64,000 nt of DNA from Bradyrhizobium sp. Ghvi (lineage in GTDB: Bacteria; Pseudomonadota; Alphaproteobacteria; Rhizobiales; Xanthobacteraceae). Made by a program: the position numbers and the translations under genes. Shown here one piece after another: positions 18,116 through 28,110 of this stretch. The number at the start of each line of letters is the position of its first letter. Position 1 is the stretch's first letter. The notes under the pieces were generated by a model that was given only the letters and a program-made list of their open reading frames with translations, made no database searches and had not been told where the DNA came from. The DNA is taken from NCBI RefSeq assembly GCF_900115265.1, contig NZ_FOVU01000006.1, positions 310,001-374,000 of the forward strand. The letters are read 5' to 3'.

Positions 18116-19315
18116 ATGATGATCAAACATTTTCTGACGATATGCGCTGCCGCAACGGTCGCTGCGGCGGGAACCTCGCTTGTGCAGGCCCAGAGCTATC
18201 CGGTCCAGCAGGCGCCAAGCTATGGCGCCCCCGCTGAATACCGGCCCGGTGACCGCACGCCGAATTTCGACGCGCTGGAAGACGATGACGACGCGGCACC
18301 GCGGGCTTCGCTGCCACCGCCGGGGCCGAACGGCCCGATCACATCGCCGGACGATCCGCGCTACGGCCGCCCGGCCGGCGCTCCCCCGGTCTATTCGGCT
18401 GCCCCGCCGCAAGGCCCGGTGATGTCGCCGGATGACCCCCGCTATGGCCGTCCGGCCGGCGCTCCGCCAGTCTATTCCGCCGCCCCGCCGCAGGGGCCGG
18501 TGATGTCGCCTGATGATCCTCGTTACGGCCGCCCCGCGGCTCCGCCCGCGGTGATCTATGCCGACCGGCCGGGCCAAGCGCCCGCGAATGAGGGCACGCG
18601 TCCTCCGGAAGCCATCGGCAGCGCGGCTGCGACCGGAGCGGTCTCGCCGCAGCCCGGTGCCGGTAGCCAACCGATGTCGGTTGCCTCACTCCCGCCGGAG
18701 GAGCAGCCCGATGCGGCTCCGGCGCAGCTGGCGCCGAACCTGCGCCGCCAGGAAGTTGCGTTCCAGACCAAGGAGCCCGCCGGCACCATCGTGGTCGATA
18801 CGCCGAACACCTACCTCTATTACGTCCTCGGCAATGGCCGCGCGATCCGCTACGGCGTCCGTGTCGGCCGCGACGGCTTCACCTGGACCGGCGTGCAGAA
18901 GATCACCCGCAAGGCCGAGTGGCCGGATTGGCATCCGCCGGCGGAAATGATCGAACGCCAGCCCTATCTGCCGCGCTTCATGGCCGGCGGCGAAGGCAAT
19001 CCGCTCGGCGCTCGTGCCATGTATCTCGGTTCGACCGTCTACCGTATCCACGGAACCAACCAGCCCTCGACCATCGGCAAGTTCGTCTCCTCCGGCTGCA
19101 TCGGCATGCTCAACGAAGACGTCTCGGACCTGTTCGATCGGGTCAAGGTTGGCACCCGCGTGGTGGTGATGCCGGGCAACCCGCCGGCGAGCACGACGAC
19201 CGCATCGGCCGCGCCTGTGCCCGGCCCGGCTCCGATGGCCGCCCAGGCAGGACCCGTCCCGGGCACGCAGCCGACCGTGGTGCCGCCGCTGCCCGCGCCG
19301 GTCACGGTGCGCTAG
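18116..19315 (+). CDS. L,D-transpeptidase (YkuD) with N-terminal tandem repeats
   Basis: Exported peptidoglycan cross-linking enzyme, 399 residues. Signal peptide at 1-25 (cleavage near VQAQ). Residues 77-141 carry three copies of SPDDPRYGRPA with a 27-residue period, rich in Pro and Gly, probably a flexible wall-spanning linker. The YkuD domain covers about 220-355, with HGTNQPSTIGKF (His312) and SSGCIG (Cys328). The position after CI is Gly330, where most members, including the second copy at the window end, have Arg. The tail 360-399 is Pro/Ala rich. The start is one of two adjacent ATGs. Confidence 0.9.
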   Translation: MMIKHFLTICAAATVAAAGTSLVQAQSYPVQQAPSYGAPAEYRPGDRTPNFDALEDDDDAAPRASLPPPGPNGPITSPDDPRYGRPAGAPPVYSAAPPQGPVMSPDDPRYGRPAGAPPVYSAAPPQGPVMSPDDPRYGRPAAPPAVIYADRPGQAPANEGTRPPEAIGSAAATGAVSPQPGAGSQPMSVASLPPEEQPDAAPAQLAPNLRRQEVAFQTKEPAGTIVVDTPNTYLYYVLGNGRAIRYGVRVGRDGFTWTGVQKITRKAEWPDWHPPAEMIERQPYLPRFMAGGEGNPLGARAMYLGSTVYRIHGTNQPSTIGKFVSSGCIGMLNEDVSDLFDRVKVGTRVVVMPGNPPASTTTASAAPVPGPAPMAAQAGPVPGTQPTVVPPLPAPVTVR

Positions 19316-19468
19316 ACCGGCTCGCAGAACTCGACCCATCAGCGGCGCGTGTGCTTCGGCCACGCGCCGCAATCATTTGACGCATGCGCGTTCGCGCTCC
19401 ACCTCGCTTGATTTCAGGCCCGGCTCGACTACGTCCCGGCTGATTGCAACGAATTTGAGGAGCACAGG

Positions 19469-20437
19469 ATGCGAATCTTTGTTGCGGGCGCCACCGGCGC
19501 GGTCGGTCGCCAGCTCGTCCCCCTTCTTGTAGCCAGCGGCCACTCCGTCGTCGCTTCGACGCGGAGTGCGGCAAAAGCGGGCAGTCTCAAGGACTTCGGC
19601 GCTGAACCCGTCATCGCCGACGGCCTCGATGCGACGAGCATGCGCGCGGCCGTGATCTCGGCAAGGCCTGATGTGGTGATCCATCAGATGACCGATCTCG
19701 CCGCCGCCACCGATCTGCGGCATTTCGACCGCGCGTTCGCCAGAACCAATGAGCTGCGCACGCGCGGGACCGACAATCTGCTCGCCGCCGCGCGCGAGAC
19801 CGGCGCCAAGCGTTTCATTGCACAGAGCTTCTGCGGCTGGACCTTCAGCCGCGATGGCGGACCGATCAAGACGGAAGCGGATGAACTTGATCCAAATCCA
19901 CCCGAGGAATTGCGTGGTACGCTCGAGGCGATCCGGTATCTGGAGCGAACGGTTACGACCTCGTCTGCGCCCGAAGGGATCGTGTTGCGTTACGGATTCT
20001 TCTATGGCCCCGAAACCGGCACGCTGTCACCGGCGATGCGAGACCAGCTTCGCCGACGGCGCGTGCCTGTTATCGGCGATGGTGCCGGCTATTGGTCGTT
20101 CATCCACACCGAAGACGCGGCGTCTGCGACTTTGGCCGCGGTCGAACGCGGACGCGCCGGCAACATCTACAACATCGTCGACGACCATCCGGTGCAGGTC
20201 AGGGATTGGCTGCCGGCACTCGCTCAATTCCTCGGAGTCAAACCGCCGCTTCACGTTCCGGCGTGGCTCGGTCGGCTGCTCGCGGGCGAACACATGGTTG
20301 CGATGATGACCGCAGTGCGCGGGGCCTCCAATGCCAAGGCCAAGCGCGAACTCGGTTGGCTGCCGGCGCATCCCTCCTGGCGTGACGGATTCGCCGACGC
20401 CGCGAGGCATTCCGCGGGCCAGCGCACAGCGGCTTGA
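19469..20437 (+). CDS. NAD-dependent epimerase/dehydratase family protein
   Basis: A 322-residue extended short-chain dehydrogenase. The Rossmann motif is GATGAVGRQL at residues 7-16. The catalytic Tyr-x-x-x-Lys motif is not obvious where expected, and the region around YLERTVTTSS may replace it, so it may be a reductase- or NmrA-like member rather than a true epimerase. YWSFIHTEDAASATLAAVERG and the C-terminal LGWLPAHPSWRDGF are typical. GAGGAGC precedes the ATG. Substrate unknown. Confidence 0.85.
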   Translation: MRIFVAGATGAVGRQLVPLLVASGHSVVASTRSAAKAGSLKDFGAEPVIADGLDATSMRAAVISARPDVVIHQMTDLAAATDLRHFDRAFARTNELRTRGTDNLLAAARETGAKRFIAQSFCGWTFSRDGGPIKTEADELDPNPPEELRGTLEAIRYLERTVTTSSAPEGIVLRYGFFYGPETGTLSPAMRDQLRRRRVPVIGDGAGYWSFIHTEDAASATLAAVERGRAGNIYNIVDDHPVQVRDWLPALAQFLGVKPPLHVPAWLGRLLAGEHMVAMMTAVRGASNAKAKRELGWLPAHPSWRDGFADAARHSAGQRTAA

Positions 20438-20447
20438 GCTTCTACAT

Positions 20448-20485
20448 TAAAGCGCGATGGGCATTCATCCCGATCTCATCGCGCT
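20448..20485. repeat. short palindromic repeat, family I
   Basis: Arms agcgcgatg (20451-20459) and catcgcgct (20477-20485) around gggcattcatcccgatct. I recall this 'aaagcgcgatg...catcgcgct' element as common between genes in Bradyrhizobium. It lies between two convergent genes and touches the stop codon of the dehydrogenase gene on the minus strand, so it may also act as a terminator hairpin. Confidence 0.6.
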
Positions 20486-21447
20486 CACGCGAGCTTGCGC
20501 GGCAGCTCACCGCCCCTGGTCCAGGCATCGATCGCCTCGACCATCTGGCCGTAATGGATGCGCAGGCCGTCCTCGGTCGCGTAGCCGAGATGCGGCGTCA
20601 GCACGAGATTGTCGAGCTTTCGGAAGGGATGATCCACCGGCAGCGGCTCGGTCGAAAATACGTCCAGGCCGGCGCCTGCGATCTTCCGCTGCTGCAACGC
20701 GTCCAACAGCGCCTGCTCGTCCACGATCGGCCCGCGCGCGGTGTTGACGAGGAAGGCGGTCGGCTTCATCCGCGCAAGATCCGCACGGCCGACGAGGCCA
20801 CGCGAGCGCTCGCTGAGCACCACATGGATGGTGACGATATCGGCCTTGGCGAACAGCTCCTCCTTGGTGGCGTAGCCGACGCCTGCGGCCGCACATTTCT
20901 CCGGCGTCAGGTTCGGGCTCCAGGCAATAACGTTCATGCCGAAGGCCTTGGCGATGCCGGCCATCCTGCTGCCAAGCTTGCCGAGCCCGACGATGCCGAG
21001 TGTCAGCCCGTCGATCTCGACGCCGGCAAAGGTCTGCCAGGGCTCGCCGGCATGCATGCGCGCATTCTCGCGGCCGATGCCGCGGGTCAGTTCCAGGATC
21101 AAGCCCATCGTGAGCGGGGCGGTCGGATCGCGCGAATATTGCGTGCCGCCGATGGCGACGCCCTTTGCCTTCGCGGCCTCCATGTCGATCGCAGCATTGC
21201 GCATGCCGGAGGTCAGCAGCAGCTTCAGCTTCGGCAGCTTGTCGAACAAGCTCCTCGGGAATGCCGTGCGCTCGCGCATCGCGCAGATGATCTCGAAATC
21301 GGCCAGCGCGCTGGCTGCGGCCTGCTCGGACGCGAAGGGATGGCTGAACACGGTGACGTCGACGCGGTCCGACAGTTTCGACCAGTCCGCGACGCCCAGG
21401 GCGAGGTTGAAATAGTCGTCGAGAATTGCGCAGCGCAGCCGGCTCAT
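20485..21447 (-). CDS. D-2-hydroxyacid dehydrogenase, NAD-dependent
   Basis: A 320-residue enzyme of the D-isomer-specific 2-hydroxyacid dehydrogenase family, interconverting a 2-oxoacid and a D-2-hydroxyacid. The dinucleotide motif is GLGKLGSRMAG at about 151-161. The catalytic set is visible: Arg in NTARGPIVDE, Glu further on in the STEPLP region, and His in LTPHLGYATED. It resembles the phosphoglycerate dehydrogenase-like group, but without the SerA regulatory ACT domain. Substrate not assignable. Confidence 0.9.
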   Translation of the reverse strand: MSRLRCAILDDYFNLALGVADWSKLSDRVDVTVFSHPFASEQAAASALADFEIICAMRERTAFPRSLFDKLPKLKLLLTSGMRNAAIDMEAAKAKGVAIGGTQYSRDPTAPLTMGLILELTRGIGRENARMHAGEPWQTFAGVEIDGLTLGIVGLGKLGSRMAGIAKAFGMNVIAWSPNLTPEKCAAAGVGYATKEELFAKADIVTIHVVLSERSRGLVGRADLARMKPTAFLVNTARGPIVDEQALLDALQQRKIAGAGLDVFSTEPLPVDHPFRKLDNLVLTPHLGYATEDGLRIHYGQMVEAIDAWTRGGELPRKLA

Positions 21448-21593
21448 CAGCGTTCATCCATGGCGAGAGGAGACAGCGCCAGACAAAGACACCATCATCG
21501 GAACCGGGCCATGGTTGCGCGCAATCAGCCTCGCGCGCAAGCAGTCTGCGTCTCAAAAATCCGATAGGCCAAAGATCAGATAGCGGAGGGAGC

Positions 21594-21809
21594 CTAGAAG
21601 TCGCGGGGCTTCAACCGGATCGGCGCATCCATGCCGTGCTTGGCGCGCCAGGCCGGGCCGGGGCCGCGCATGTAGTGGAGCTCGGGCCTGTAGGGATTGA
21701 AGGCGGTGGCGAAGAAGCGCTTCCAGAAGCCCTTGACCTCCGCGACGAACCCGGAGACGTGCCGGGCTTCTGCCGGAACGTGATGAGAGGTGGTCTCGAT
21801 CAGAGCCAT
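21594..21809 (-). CDS. small conserved hypothetical protein
   Basis: A 71-residue protein beginning MALIETTSHH, with a central aromatic helix (GFWKRFFATAFNPYRPELHY). No signal peptide or long hydrophobic segment. GAGG lies upstream of the ATG. Basic, possibly membrane-associated or nucleic-acid binding. I do not recognise the family. It is divergent from ettA, with 233 bases between the starts that hold no other gene. Confidence 0.6.
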   Translation of the reverse strand: MALIETTSHHVPAEARHVSGFVAEVKGFWKRFFATAFNPYRPELHYMRGPGPAWRAKHGMDAPIRLKPRDF

Positions 21810-22042
21810 GATGCGGCCTCGCTGTGCTCCCGATCATTCTGAGCGGGTGGCGCCGTTTCCGCGCGAAACCGAGCTTTGGCCTGATTTATTAAAAGATGGT
21901 TTCAATTGTCCGGATATAGGTCCGGATGGTGTCCGTTCCGTATTCATCCGTGGTGAACGGACGGAAAACGTTGCCCTTTCAGGGCGGGATCGCTACATCG
22001 GCGGCAAGCAAATTTCCTCAAATCGAAGGTTTCACGGGACCG

Positions 22043-23692
<1,650 letters not shown>

Positions 23693-24166
23693 TGAGCCGA
23701 TCTCGCAGGTTGTAGAACCTATCGAGAAAGGTCCGGGCGCGCGGCAGCGCGTCGTGAAGGAATTGCTTTGGCTCGCGTAGCCAAAGCCCTTCGAATTCTC
23801 GCGAGCGCGCTTCCGAGATCAGGATGTCCGTCGGCAGATCGACGAGCGTTGCGTCCCAGCCCGGATGAAAACGGCGGGCTCGTCTGAAGCAGAGGGACAG
23901 CAGGCGCTGCTCCGTCGTAAGTCCGTGATAGTCAAATGCGCTTCGACCATCCGTGACGAAGATGTGGTTGCCAAAATAGCCTTCGGCCGGCTTGATCCAG
24001 CGGGCGCGAAATCCGAGGTCAGGGTACTGTTGAAGAAACGCGTAGGCGAGCACCTGGCACGCGCCATTGGCGAAGAACTGGCGATTCGGACGGTGCCAGC
24101 GCCGCACTGGATCGTCCTTGACGTTGGTCTTCGGGAAGAACATCGCCCAGCATTCACATCGAGTCG

Positions 24167-24181
24167 ATCCTATGATAGGAT
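24167..24181. promoter_or_regulatory. perfect palindrome between divergent genes
   Basis: ATCCTA-TGA-TAGGAT lies in the 44-base gap between the divergent starts at 24143 and 24188, only six bases before the plus-strand ATG. It could be an operator for both genes or a hairpin near the ribosome site. Confidence 0.4.
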
Positions 24182-24187
24182 GCCATT

Positions 24188-24409
24188 ATGGCTGAGCCTG
24201 ACAACATCGTTCTCGAACATTTGCGTCATATCCGCAGTGCAGTCGACGGCACGCGCGATGATGTCCGTGAGCTGAAGCAACGAATTGGCGGTCTTGAGCG
24301 CGAAATGGCTCACGTGCACGTCAAGCTTGCCGAGATGTCGGAGCGAATTGACCGCGTATCGGATCGGCTGGAGCGCGTCGAACGCCCTCTCGATCTTATC
24401 GAAGCGTGA
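24188..24409 (+). CDS. small coiled-coil protein
   Basis: A 73-residue, highly charged, fully helical protein with heptad spacing (VRELKQRIGGLEREMAHV, then DRVSDRLERVERPL). No signal peptide. Such short proteins are often regulatory or structural partners. Its stop overlaps the GTG start of the lytic transglycosylase gene (GTGA), so the two are translationally coupled and may act together at the cell wall; the latter point is inference. Confidence 0.75.
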   Translation: MAEPDNIVLEHLRHIRSAVDGTRDDVRELKQRIGGLEREMAHVHVKLAEMSERIDRVSDRLERVERPLDLIEA

Positions 24410-25659
24410 AGCCGTTCTGCCCTCTCAGCGTCTGCCGCGCCTGGTTTCTGTTCCATTGCCTCGTTGTTTGGCTCTGCGGACCGGCTCCCGCCCTGGCCGC
24501 CGATGCCGCGTTCACCCAGTTCATTGCCTCGCTCTGGCCGGAAGCGCAGGCCGCGGGTGTCTCGCGCGCGACGTTCGAAGAGCAGACGCGCGGGCTCGAG
24601 CCGGATTACAAATTGCCTGACCTGATCCTGCCGGGGCGGCCCGCGACCGGCGCGCCGTCGCAGGCCGAGTTCGTGCAGGTGCCGGCCGATTACATCAAGG
24701 AAGCTTCGATCGCGCGGCTCGCGGGCGAGGGGCAACGGCTGCTGCAGAAATACAATGCCGCGCTGGCGAAGATCGAGAAGAGCTCCGGCGTGCCGGCCAC
24801 CGTGATGCTCGCGATCTGGGGGCGCGAGACCGATTACGGTCGTTACACGCTGCCGTACGATCTCGTGCGTGTGCTGGCGACGCAGGCCTATGTCGGCCGG
24901 CGCAAGGACACCTATCGCAATGAATTCATCCTCGCGCTGAAGATCCTGGGCGAAGGCGTGGTGGCGCGCAAGGACATGCGTTCGTCCTGGGCCGGCGCGA
25001 CCGGGCTCACGCAATTCCTGCCGTCCGAATATTACAAGCACGGCGTCGATTTCGACGGAGATGGCCGCATCGACATCTGGCACTCGGTGCCGGATGCGCT
25101 GGCGTCCGCCGCGCAGCAGCTCGTCAACAAGGGTTGGCAGAGCGGCGTGCGCTGGGCCTACGAGGTCCAAGCGCCGGCGAAGGCGGATTGCACGATCGGC
25201 GTGCCCGAGGTGACGAAGCCGATCAGCCAGTGGCTGCGTGAAGGCTTTGTGCCGGTGCGTGGGCAACAGCTCAGTGTCGCCGAGCAGGCACAGCCAGCCT
25301 CGTTGCTGCAGCCGGAAGGCATCTATGGTCCGTCGTTCCTGGCGACGAAGAACTACTTCGTCATCAAGGAATACAATTTCTCCGACCTCTACGTGCTGTT
25401 CGTCGGTCATCTCAGCGATCGCATGGCGCGCCCGCTGCCGTTTGCGACGCCCTGGTCGGCATCGAAGCAACTGCGAACCAAGGATGTCGAGGCGATGCAG
25501 CGCGGGCTCACGCGCGTCGGGCTTTACAAGGACAAGATCGACGGCAAGGCCGGCATGCAGACCCGTGCGGCGCTCGGCGCTTATCAGAAGAGGGCAGGTC
25601 TGAAGGTCGATTGCTGGCCCAGCGAAGAGGTGCTGCGTTCGATCCAGGCCGCGCGCTGA
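24406..25659 (+). CDS. lytic murein transglycosylase (MltB/SltB type) with peptidoglycan-binding domain
   Basis: Exported enzyme cleaving glycan strands with 1,6-anhydro ring formation. 417 residues from a GTG start that overlaps the previous stop. Signal peptide at about 1-31 (ending ALAAD). The catalytic domain covers about 35-330, with the catalytic Glu in WGRETDYG at about 145 and the goose-lysozyme-like GATGLTQFLPSEYYKHGVDFDGDG segment. Residues 350-417 form a PG_binding_1 domain (VEAMQRGLTRVGLYKDKIDGK). Confidence 0.93.
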   Translation: MKPFCPLSVCRAWFLFHCLVVWLCGPAPALAADAAFTQFIASLWPEAQAAGVSRATFEEQTRGLEPDYKLPDLILPGRPATGAPSQAEFVQVPADYIKEASIARLAGEGQRLLQKYNAALAKIEKSSGVPATVMLAIWGRETDYGRYTLPYDLVRVLATQAYVGRRKDTYRNEFILALKILGEGVVARKDMRSSWAGATGLTQFLPSEYYKHGVDFDGDGRIDIWHSVPDALASAAQQLVNKGWQSGVRWAYEVQAPAKADCTIGVPEVTKPISQWLREGFVPVRGQQLSVAEQAQPASLLQPEGIYGPSFLATKNYFVIKEYNFSDLYVLFVGHLSDRMARPLPFATPWSASKQLRTKDVEAMQRGLTRVGLYKDKIDGKAGMQTRAALGAYQKRAGLKVDCWPSEEVLRSIQAAR

Positions 25660-25669
25660 GAAATCACCA

Positions 25670-25704
25670 AAAAGAAAAAGCCCGGCCGAGGTGTCGGCCG
25701 GGCT
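25670..25704 (-). terminator. intrinsic terminator, minus strand
   Basis: Perfect 11-base arms AGCCCGGCCGA/TCGGCCGGGCT with a four-base loop (25679-25704), followed on the minus strand by TTTTCTTTTTGG. It ends transcription of the gene at 25740-26021 and sits right after the convergent transglycosylase stop. Confidence 0.85.
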
Positions 25705-25739
25705 TCGATCGCGGCGCTCAGGAGCGCCATGCGATCAGA

Positions 25740-26021
25740 TCAGTAGCAAACACGAACCGGGCGGACGACCCAGCCGTAGCCGTCCCAATAACGCTCACGG
25801 CGCCAGTAGCAGGGCGCGGGCGGCGGGGGCTCGGCCACGTAAACTGGACCACCGTAGGCTGGGCGGCTGGAAGCGATGGCGCCGCCGACGATGGCGCCGC
25901 CGATCAGGCCGGCAGCGATGCCGGCGCCGACGCCGTCACCGGCTTTGGCCGACGGAGTGGCGGTCACCAGCGAACCGGCGACCGTCGCAACCGTGAGGGC
26001 GGCAACTAAAGTCTTCTTCAT
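25740..26021 (-). CDS. exported glycine-zipper protein, paralog 1
   Basis: A 93-residue secreted or outer-membrane-associated protein. Signal peptide 1-27 (MKKTLVAALTVATVAGSLV, cleavage near AKA). A glycine zipper follows (GVGAGIAAGLIGGAIVGGAIAS, about 30-51), then a Pro-rich stretch and a Cys-flanked end (CYWRRERYWDGYG, final VCY). Closely related to the next gene. The zipper could insert into a membrane. No function is known to me. Confidence 0.8.
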   Translation of the reverse strand: MKKTLVAALTVATVAGSLVTATPSAKAGDGVGAGIAAGLIGGAIVGGAIASSRPAYGGPVYVAEPPPPAPCYWRRERYWDGYGWVVRPVRVCY

Positions 26022-26232
26022 GCTATTGGCTCTCCTGGGAGATGGGCTCCTCTTGTTAGAGGCGCCCGGGTTTCAAAGGTTCACGCACACTCGGATGCAA
26101 TTGGCCTTGCAGCTAGGAAGCGCGCAAATGGTCAATCCACGGTAAACGCGCACGGAGGTGTGACGAGAAAAAGCGGTCTTTTTCAGGCCCTGAGATGAAT
26201 GGCACATCCGTAGTGAACCGGCCCCTGCGGAC

Positions 26233-26556
26233 TCAGCCGCAGACCCGGACGCGGCGGACCCGCCAGGCATAGCCGTCCCAGAAGCGCTGTCTCTGCCACA
26301 CGCAGCCACCGCCGTAATAGTCGTCGGCGACGTAGCCGGGACCCGGCGCGTAGTACCGTGGCGGATAGTAGCCGGGTTCATAATAGCCCGGCCCCGGTCC
26401 GTAATAATACGGAGATGCGAGCGCGCCGCCAACAATGGCGCCGCCGATGATCCCGGCTGCCACGCCAGCAGCGACACCGCGCTGTGCATGGGCCGGCGTT
26501 CCCGCCGTCAGGACCAGGGTGGCGGTGGCAGCGGCTGCCATAAGCGTCTTCTTCAT
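26233..26556 (-). CDS. exported glycine-zipper protein, paralog 2
   Basis: A 107-residue paralog of the gene at 25740. Signal peptide MKKTLMAAAATATLVLTAG (cleavage near AHA). The zipper GVAAGVAAGIIGGAIVGGAL is followed by a Tyr/Gly/Pro-rich repeat zone (PYYYGPGPGYYEPGYYPP) and the shared Cys end (CVWQRQRFWDGYAWRVRRV). The start was set at MKKTL because the signal peptide begins there, with AAAGG upstream; the frame is open 51 codons further. Likely a duplication of its neighbour. Confidence 0.8.
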   Translation of the reverse strand: MKKTLMAAAATATLVLTAGTPAHAQRGVAAGVAAGIIGGAIVGGALASPYYYGPGPGYYEPGYYPPRYYAPGPGYVADDYYGGGCVWQRQRFWDGYAWRVRRVRVCG

Positions 26557-26695
26557 TGGGGGTGACCTTTCACACAGCGAACCCGGAACTCTTACGGCCA
26601 AAGTTCCATATTTCGCTTGAACGATCAATGAACGGTTCGTGGGCCGGGTGCGACCAAATGCTAGAAAGTCACGGCTTTCTGCCCAGGAGATGACG

Positions 26696-26986
26696 ATGAA
26701 CATCCTCACCGATGCCCTGATCGCCTTCGGGGCCGTCGGCGTGATCGGCTATGCGCTGATGACCCATTTGCAGAGCCGCGCGGCGCGCCCGCGCGCCAGA
26801 GCAGGCGGGGACGGCGGAGGCAGTGACACCTATTCGGATGCGCCGAACGACGGTTTCTCGCTGGGAAGCTGGTTCTCCAGCGACAGTTCGGGGAGCCCAA
26901 CCGACAGCAGCAGCTGCGCGTCCGGCGATAGCGGCGGGAGCGGCGATTGCGGTGGCGGCGGCGACGGTGGGGGAGGCGGCGACTAG
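26696..26986 (+). CDS. small membrane-anchored protein with Gly/Ser/Asp-rich tail
   Basis: A 96-residue protein with one N-terminal hydrophobic helix (residues 3-22, NILTDALIAFGAVGVIGYAL) and a low-complexity tail rich in Gly, Ser, Asp and two or three Cys (SSCASGDSGGSGDCGGGG). AGGAG is six bases before this ATG, which favours it over an ATG two codons upstream. The tail resembles metal-binding or adhesive low-complexity tails. Not recognised further. Confidence 0.65.
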   Translation: MNILTDALIAFGAVGVIGYALMTHLQSRAARPRARAGGDGGGSDTYSDAPNDGFSLGSWFSSDSSGSPTDSSSCASGDSGGSGDCGGGGDGGGGGD

Positions 26987-27027
26987 GACCAATCAGGGCA
27001 TCACCTTGATCCAGCGCAACGCCCTAT

Positions 27028-27044
27028 TTTAGAGCCGTTCTAGG
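27028..27044 (+). promoter_or_regulatory. iron control element (Irr box) upstream of bfd
   Basis: TTTAGAGCCGTTCTAGG matches the rhizobial ICE consensus TTTAGAA-N3-TTCTAAA at 11 of 14 informative positions. It lies 110 bases before bfd. The overlapping AGAGCC/GGCTCT arms (27031-27048) could also fold as a hairpin. By analogy Irr binds here when iron or heme is low. Confidence 0.6.
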
Positions 27045-27153
27045 CTCTATCCGGGTCAGTTTGGAATAGCTTGAAATACCGGTTTTTCCTTTTGCATCCG
27101 GCCGGCCTGTTAAATATCGATGATCGTGCATCACCGAAGGGCCTACCACTTCC

Positions 27154-27426
27154 ATGATCGTTTGTTCCTGTAACGTGCTGAGCGATGACGACATCCGCGC
27201 CGCCGTCGCCGAGTCCGACGATGCCGTGCGTCATGCCAAGCAGGTCTATGGATGTCTCGGCTGCAGCGCCGAATGCGGCCGTTGCGCGCGCACCATCAAG
27301 ACCATCATCGATGAAGCGCTTGGCCCCTGTGCGCAGTCCTGCTGCGCCGGTTGCCCGCACAGCCAGGCGGTGGCTGCGAACGATGAGATCGCCGAACCCG
27401 TCCAGTTCGCTCTCGCGGCCTGCTGA
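27154..27426 (+). CDS. bfd: bacterioferritin-associated ferredoxin
   Basis: A 90-residue [2Fe-2S] protein that donates electrons to bacterioferritin to release stored iron. The BFD-type cysteines are C4, C6, C41 and C44 (CSCN near the start, ECGRC at 40-44). Further cysteines at 34 and 37 and a Cys-rich tail (CAQSCCAGC) go beyond the 64-residue E. coli protein. It precedes bfr by 129 bases. An Irr-type box lies upstream. Confidence 0.92.
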   Translation: MIVCSCNVLSDDDIRAAVAESDDAVRHAKQVYGCLGCSAECGRCARTIKTIIDEALGPCAQSCCAGCPHSQAVAANDEIAEPVQFALAAC

Positions 27427-27496
27427 ATTTCCCGCCGTTGGCTGAGCTTTTCCCCGGCTGCGTCCCCGTAGCCGGTTGCCCCCGTATTTGAACTGA

Positions 27497-27513
27497 CTTA
27501 GAAGGATTCTAAA
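27497..27513 (+). promoter_or_regulatory. iron control element (Irr box) upstream of bfr
   Basis: CTTAGAAGGATTCTAAA has perfect TTAGAA/TTCTAA arms and matches the ICE consensus at 13 of 14 informative positions. It lies 42 bases before the bfr start, where a bound Irr would block a promoter. Nearly ideal Irr target. Confidence 0.85.
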
Positions 27514-27555
27514 ATCGGATACGGCCGATTTGAACTGCAAGAGCTGGAGTGAACC

Positions 27556-28044
27556 ATGCAGGGCGACGCAAAAGTCATCGACTATCTCAACAAGGCGCTG
27601 CGTCACGAACTGACTGCGATCAACCAGTACTGGCTGCATTATCGCTTCCTCGACAATTGGGGACTCCTCGACATGGCCAAGGTGTGGCGCAAGGAGTCCA
27701 TCGAGGAGATGGAGCACGCCGACAAGCTCACCGCACGCATCCTGTTTCTCGACGGCTTCCCGAACATGCAGGTGCTCGATCCGCTGCGCATCGGCCAGAA
27801 CGTCAAGGAGATCATCGAATGCGATCTCGCCGCTGAAATGAGCGCTCGGGCGCTCTACCAGGAAGCGGCGACCTATTGCCACGGCGCCAAGGATTACGTC
27901 ACCCGCGACCTGTTCGAGAAGCTGATGAGCGACGAGGAGCACCACATCGACTTCCTCGAAACCCAGCTCGACCTGATCGGCCGCATTGGACTCGAACTCT
28001 ATACCCAGAAGCATGTCGGCGGGCTCGAGGGCGAGGGGCACTAA
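27556..28044 (+). CDS. bfr: bacterioferritin
   Basis: A 162-residue heme-containing ferritin that oxidises and stores iron in a 24-subunit shell. All ferroxidase ligands are present: E18, E51, H54, E94, E127 and H130. The heme ligand Met52 is conserved. GCTGGAG lies upstream of the ATG. Together with bfd and the two Irr boxes it forms an iron storage and release module. An intrinsic terminator follows. Confidence 0.97.
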   Translation: MQGDAKVIDYLNKALRHELTAINQYWLHYRFLDNWGLLDMAKVWRKESIEEMEHADKLTARILFLDGFPNMQVLDPLRIGQNVKEIIECDLAAEMSARALYQEAATYCHGAKDYVTRDLFEKLMSDEEHHIDFLETQLDLIGRIGLELYTQKHVGGLEGEGH

Positions 28045-28077
28045 GCTCCAGCGCTAACGTCAGCAGCACACTTCACT

Positions 28078-28110
28078 GTCGTCCCGGTTTTCCGGGACGA
28101 CATTTTATTT
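28078..28110 (+). terminator. intrinsic terminator of bfr
   Basis: Perfect 10-base arms GTCGTCCCGG/CCGGGACGAC with a TTTT loop (28078-28101), followed by ATTTTATTT. The remaining 170 bases to 28281 show no gene; on the minus strand a short end GQEIVEERYKAQL followed by a stop might be a gene remnant. Confidence 0.88.

Noticed and set aside
27008..27021. FNR/FixK-like box TTGATCCAGCGCAA upstream of bfd
   Set aside because: Only the outer TTG and CAA agree well; such a match is expected by chance, and the ICE box nearby explains regulation better.
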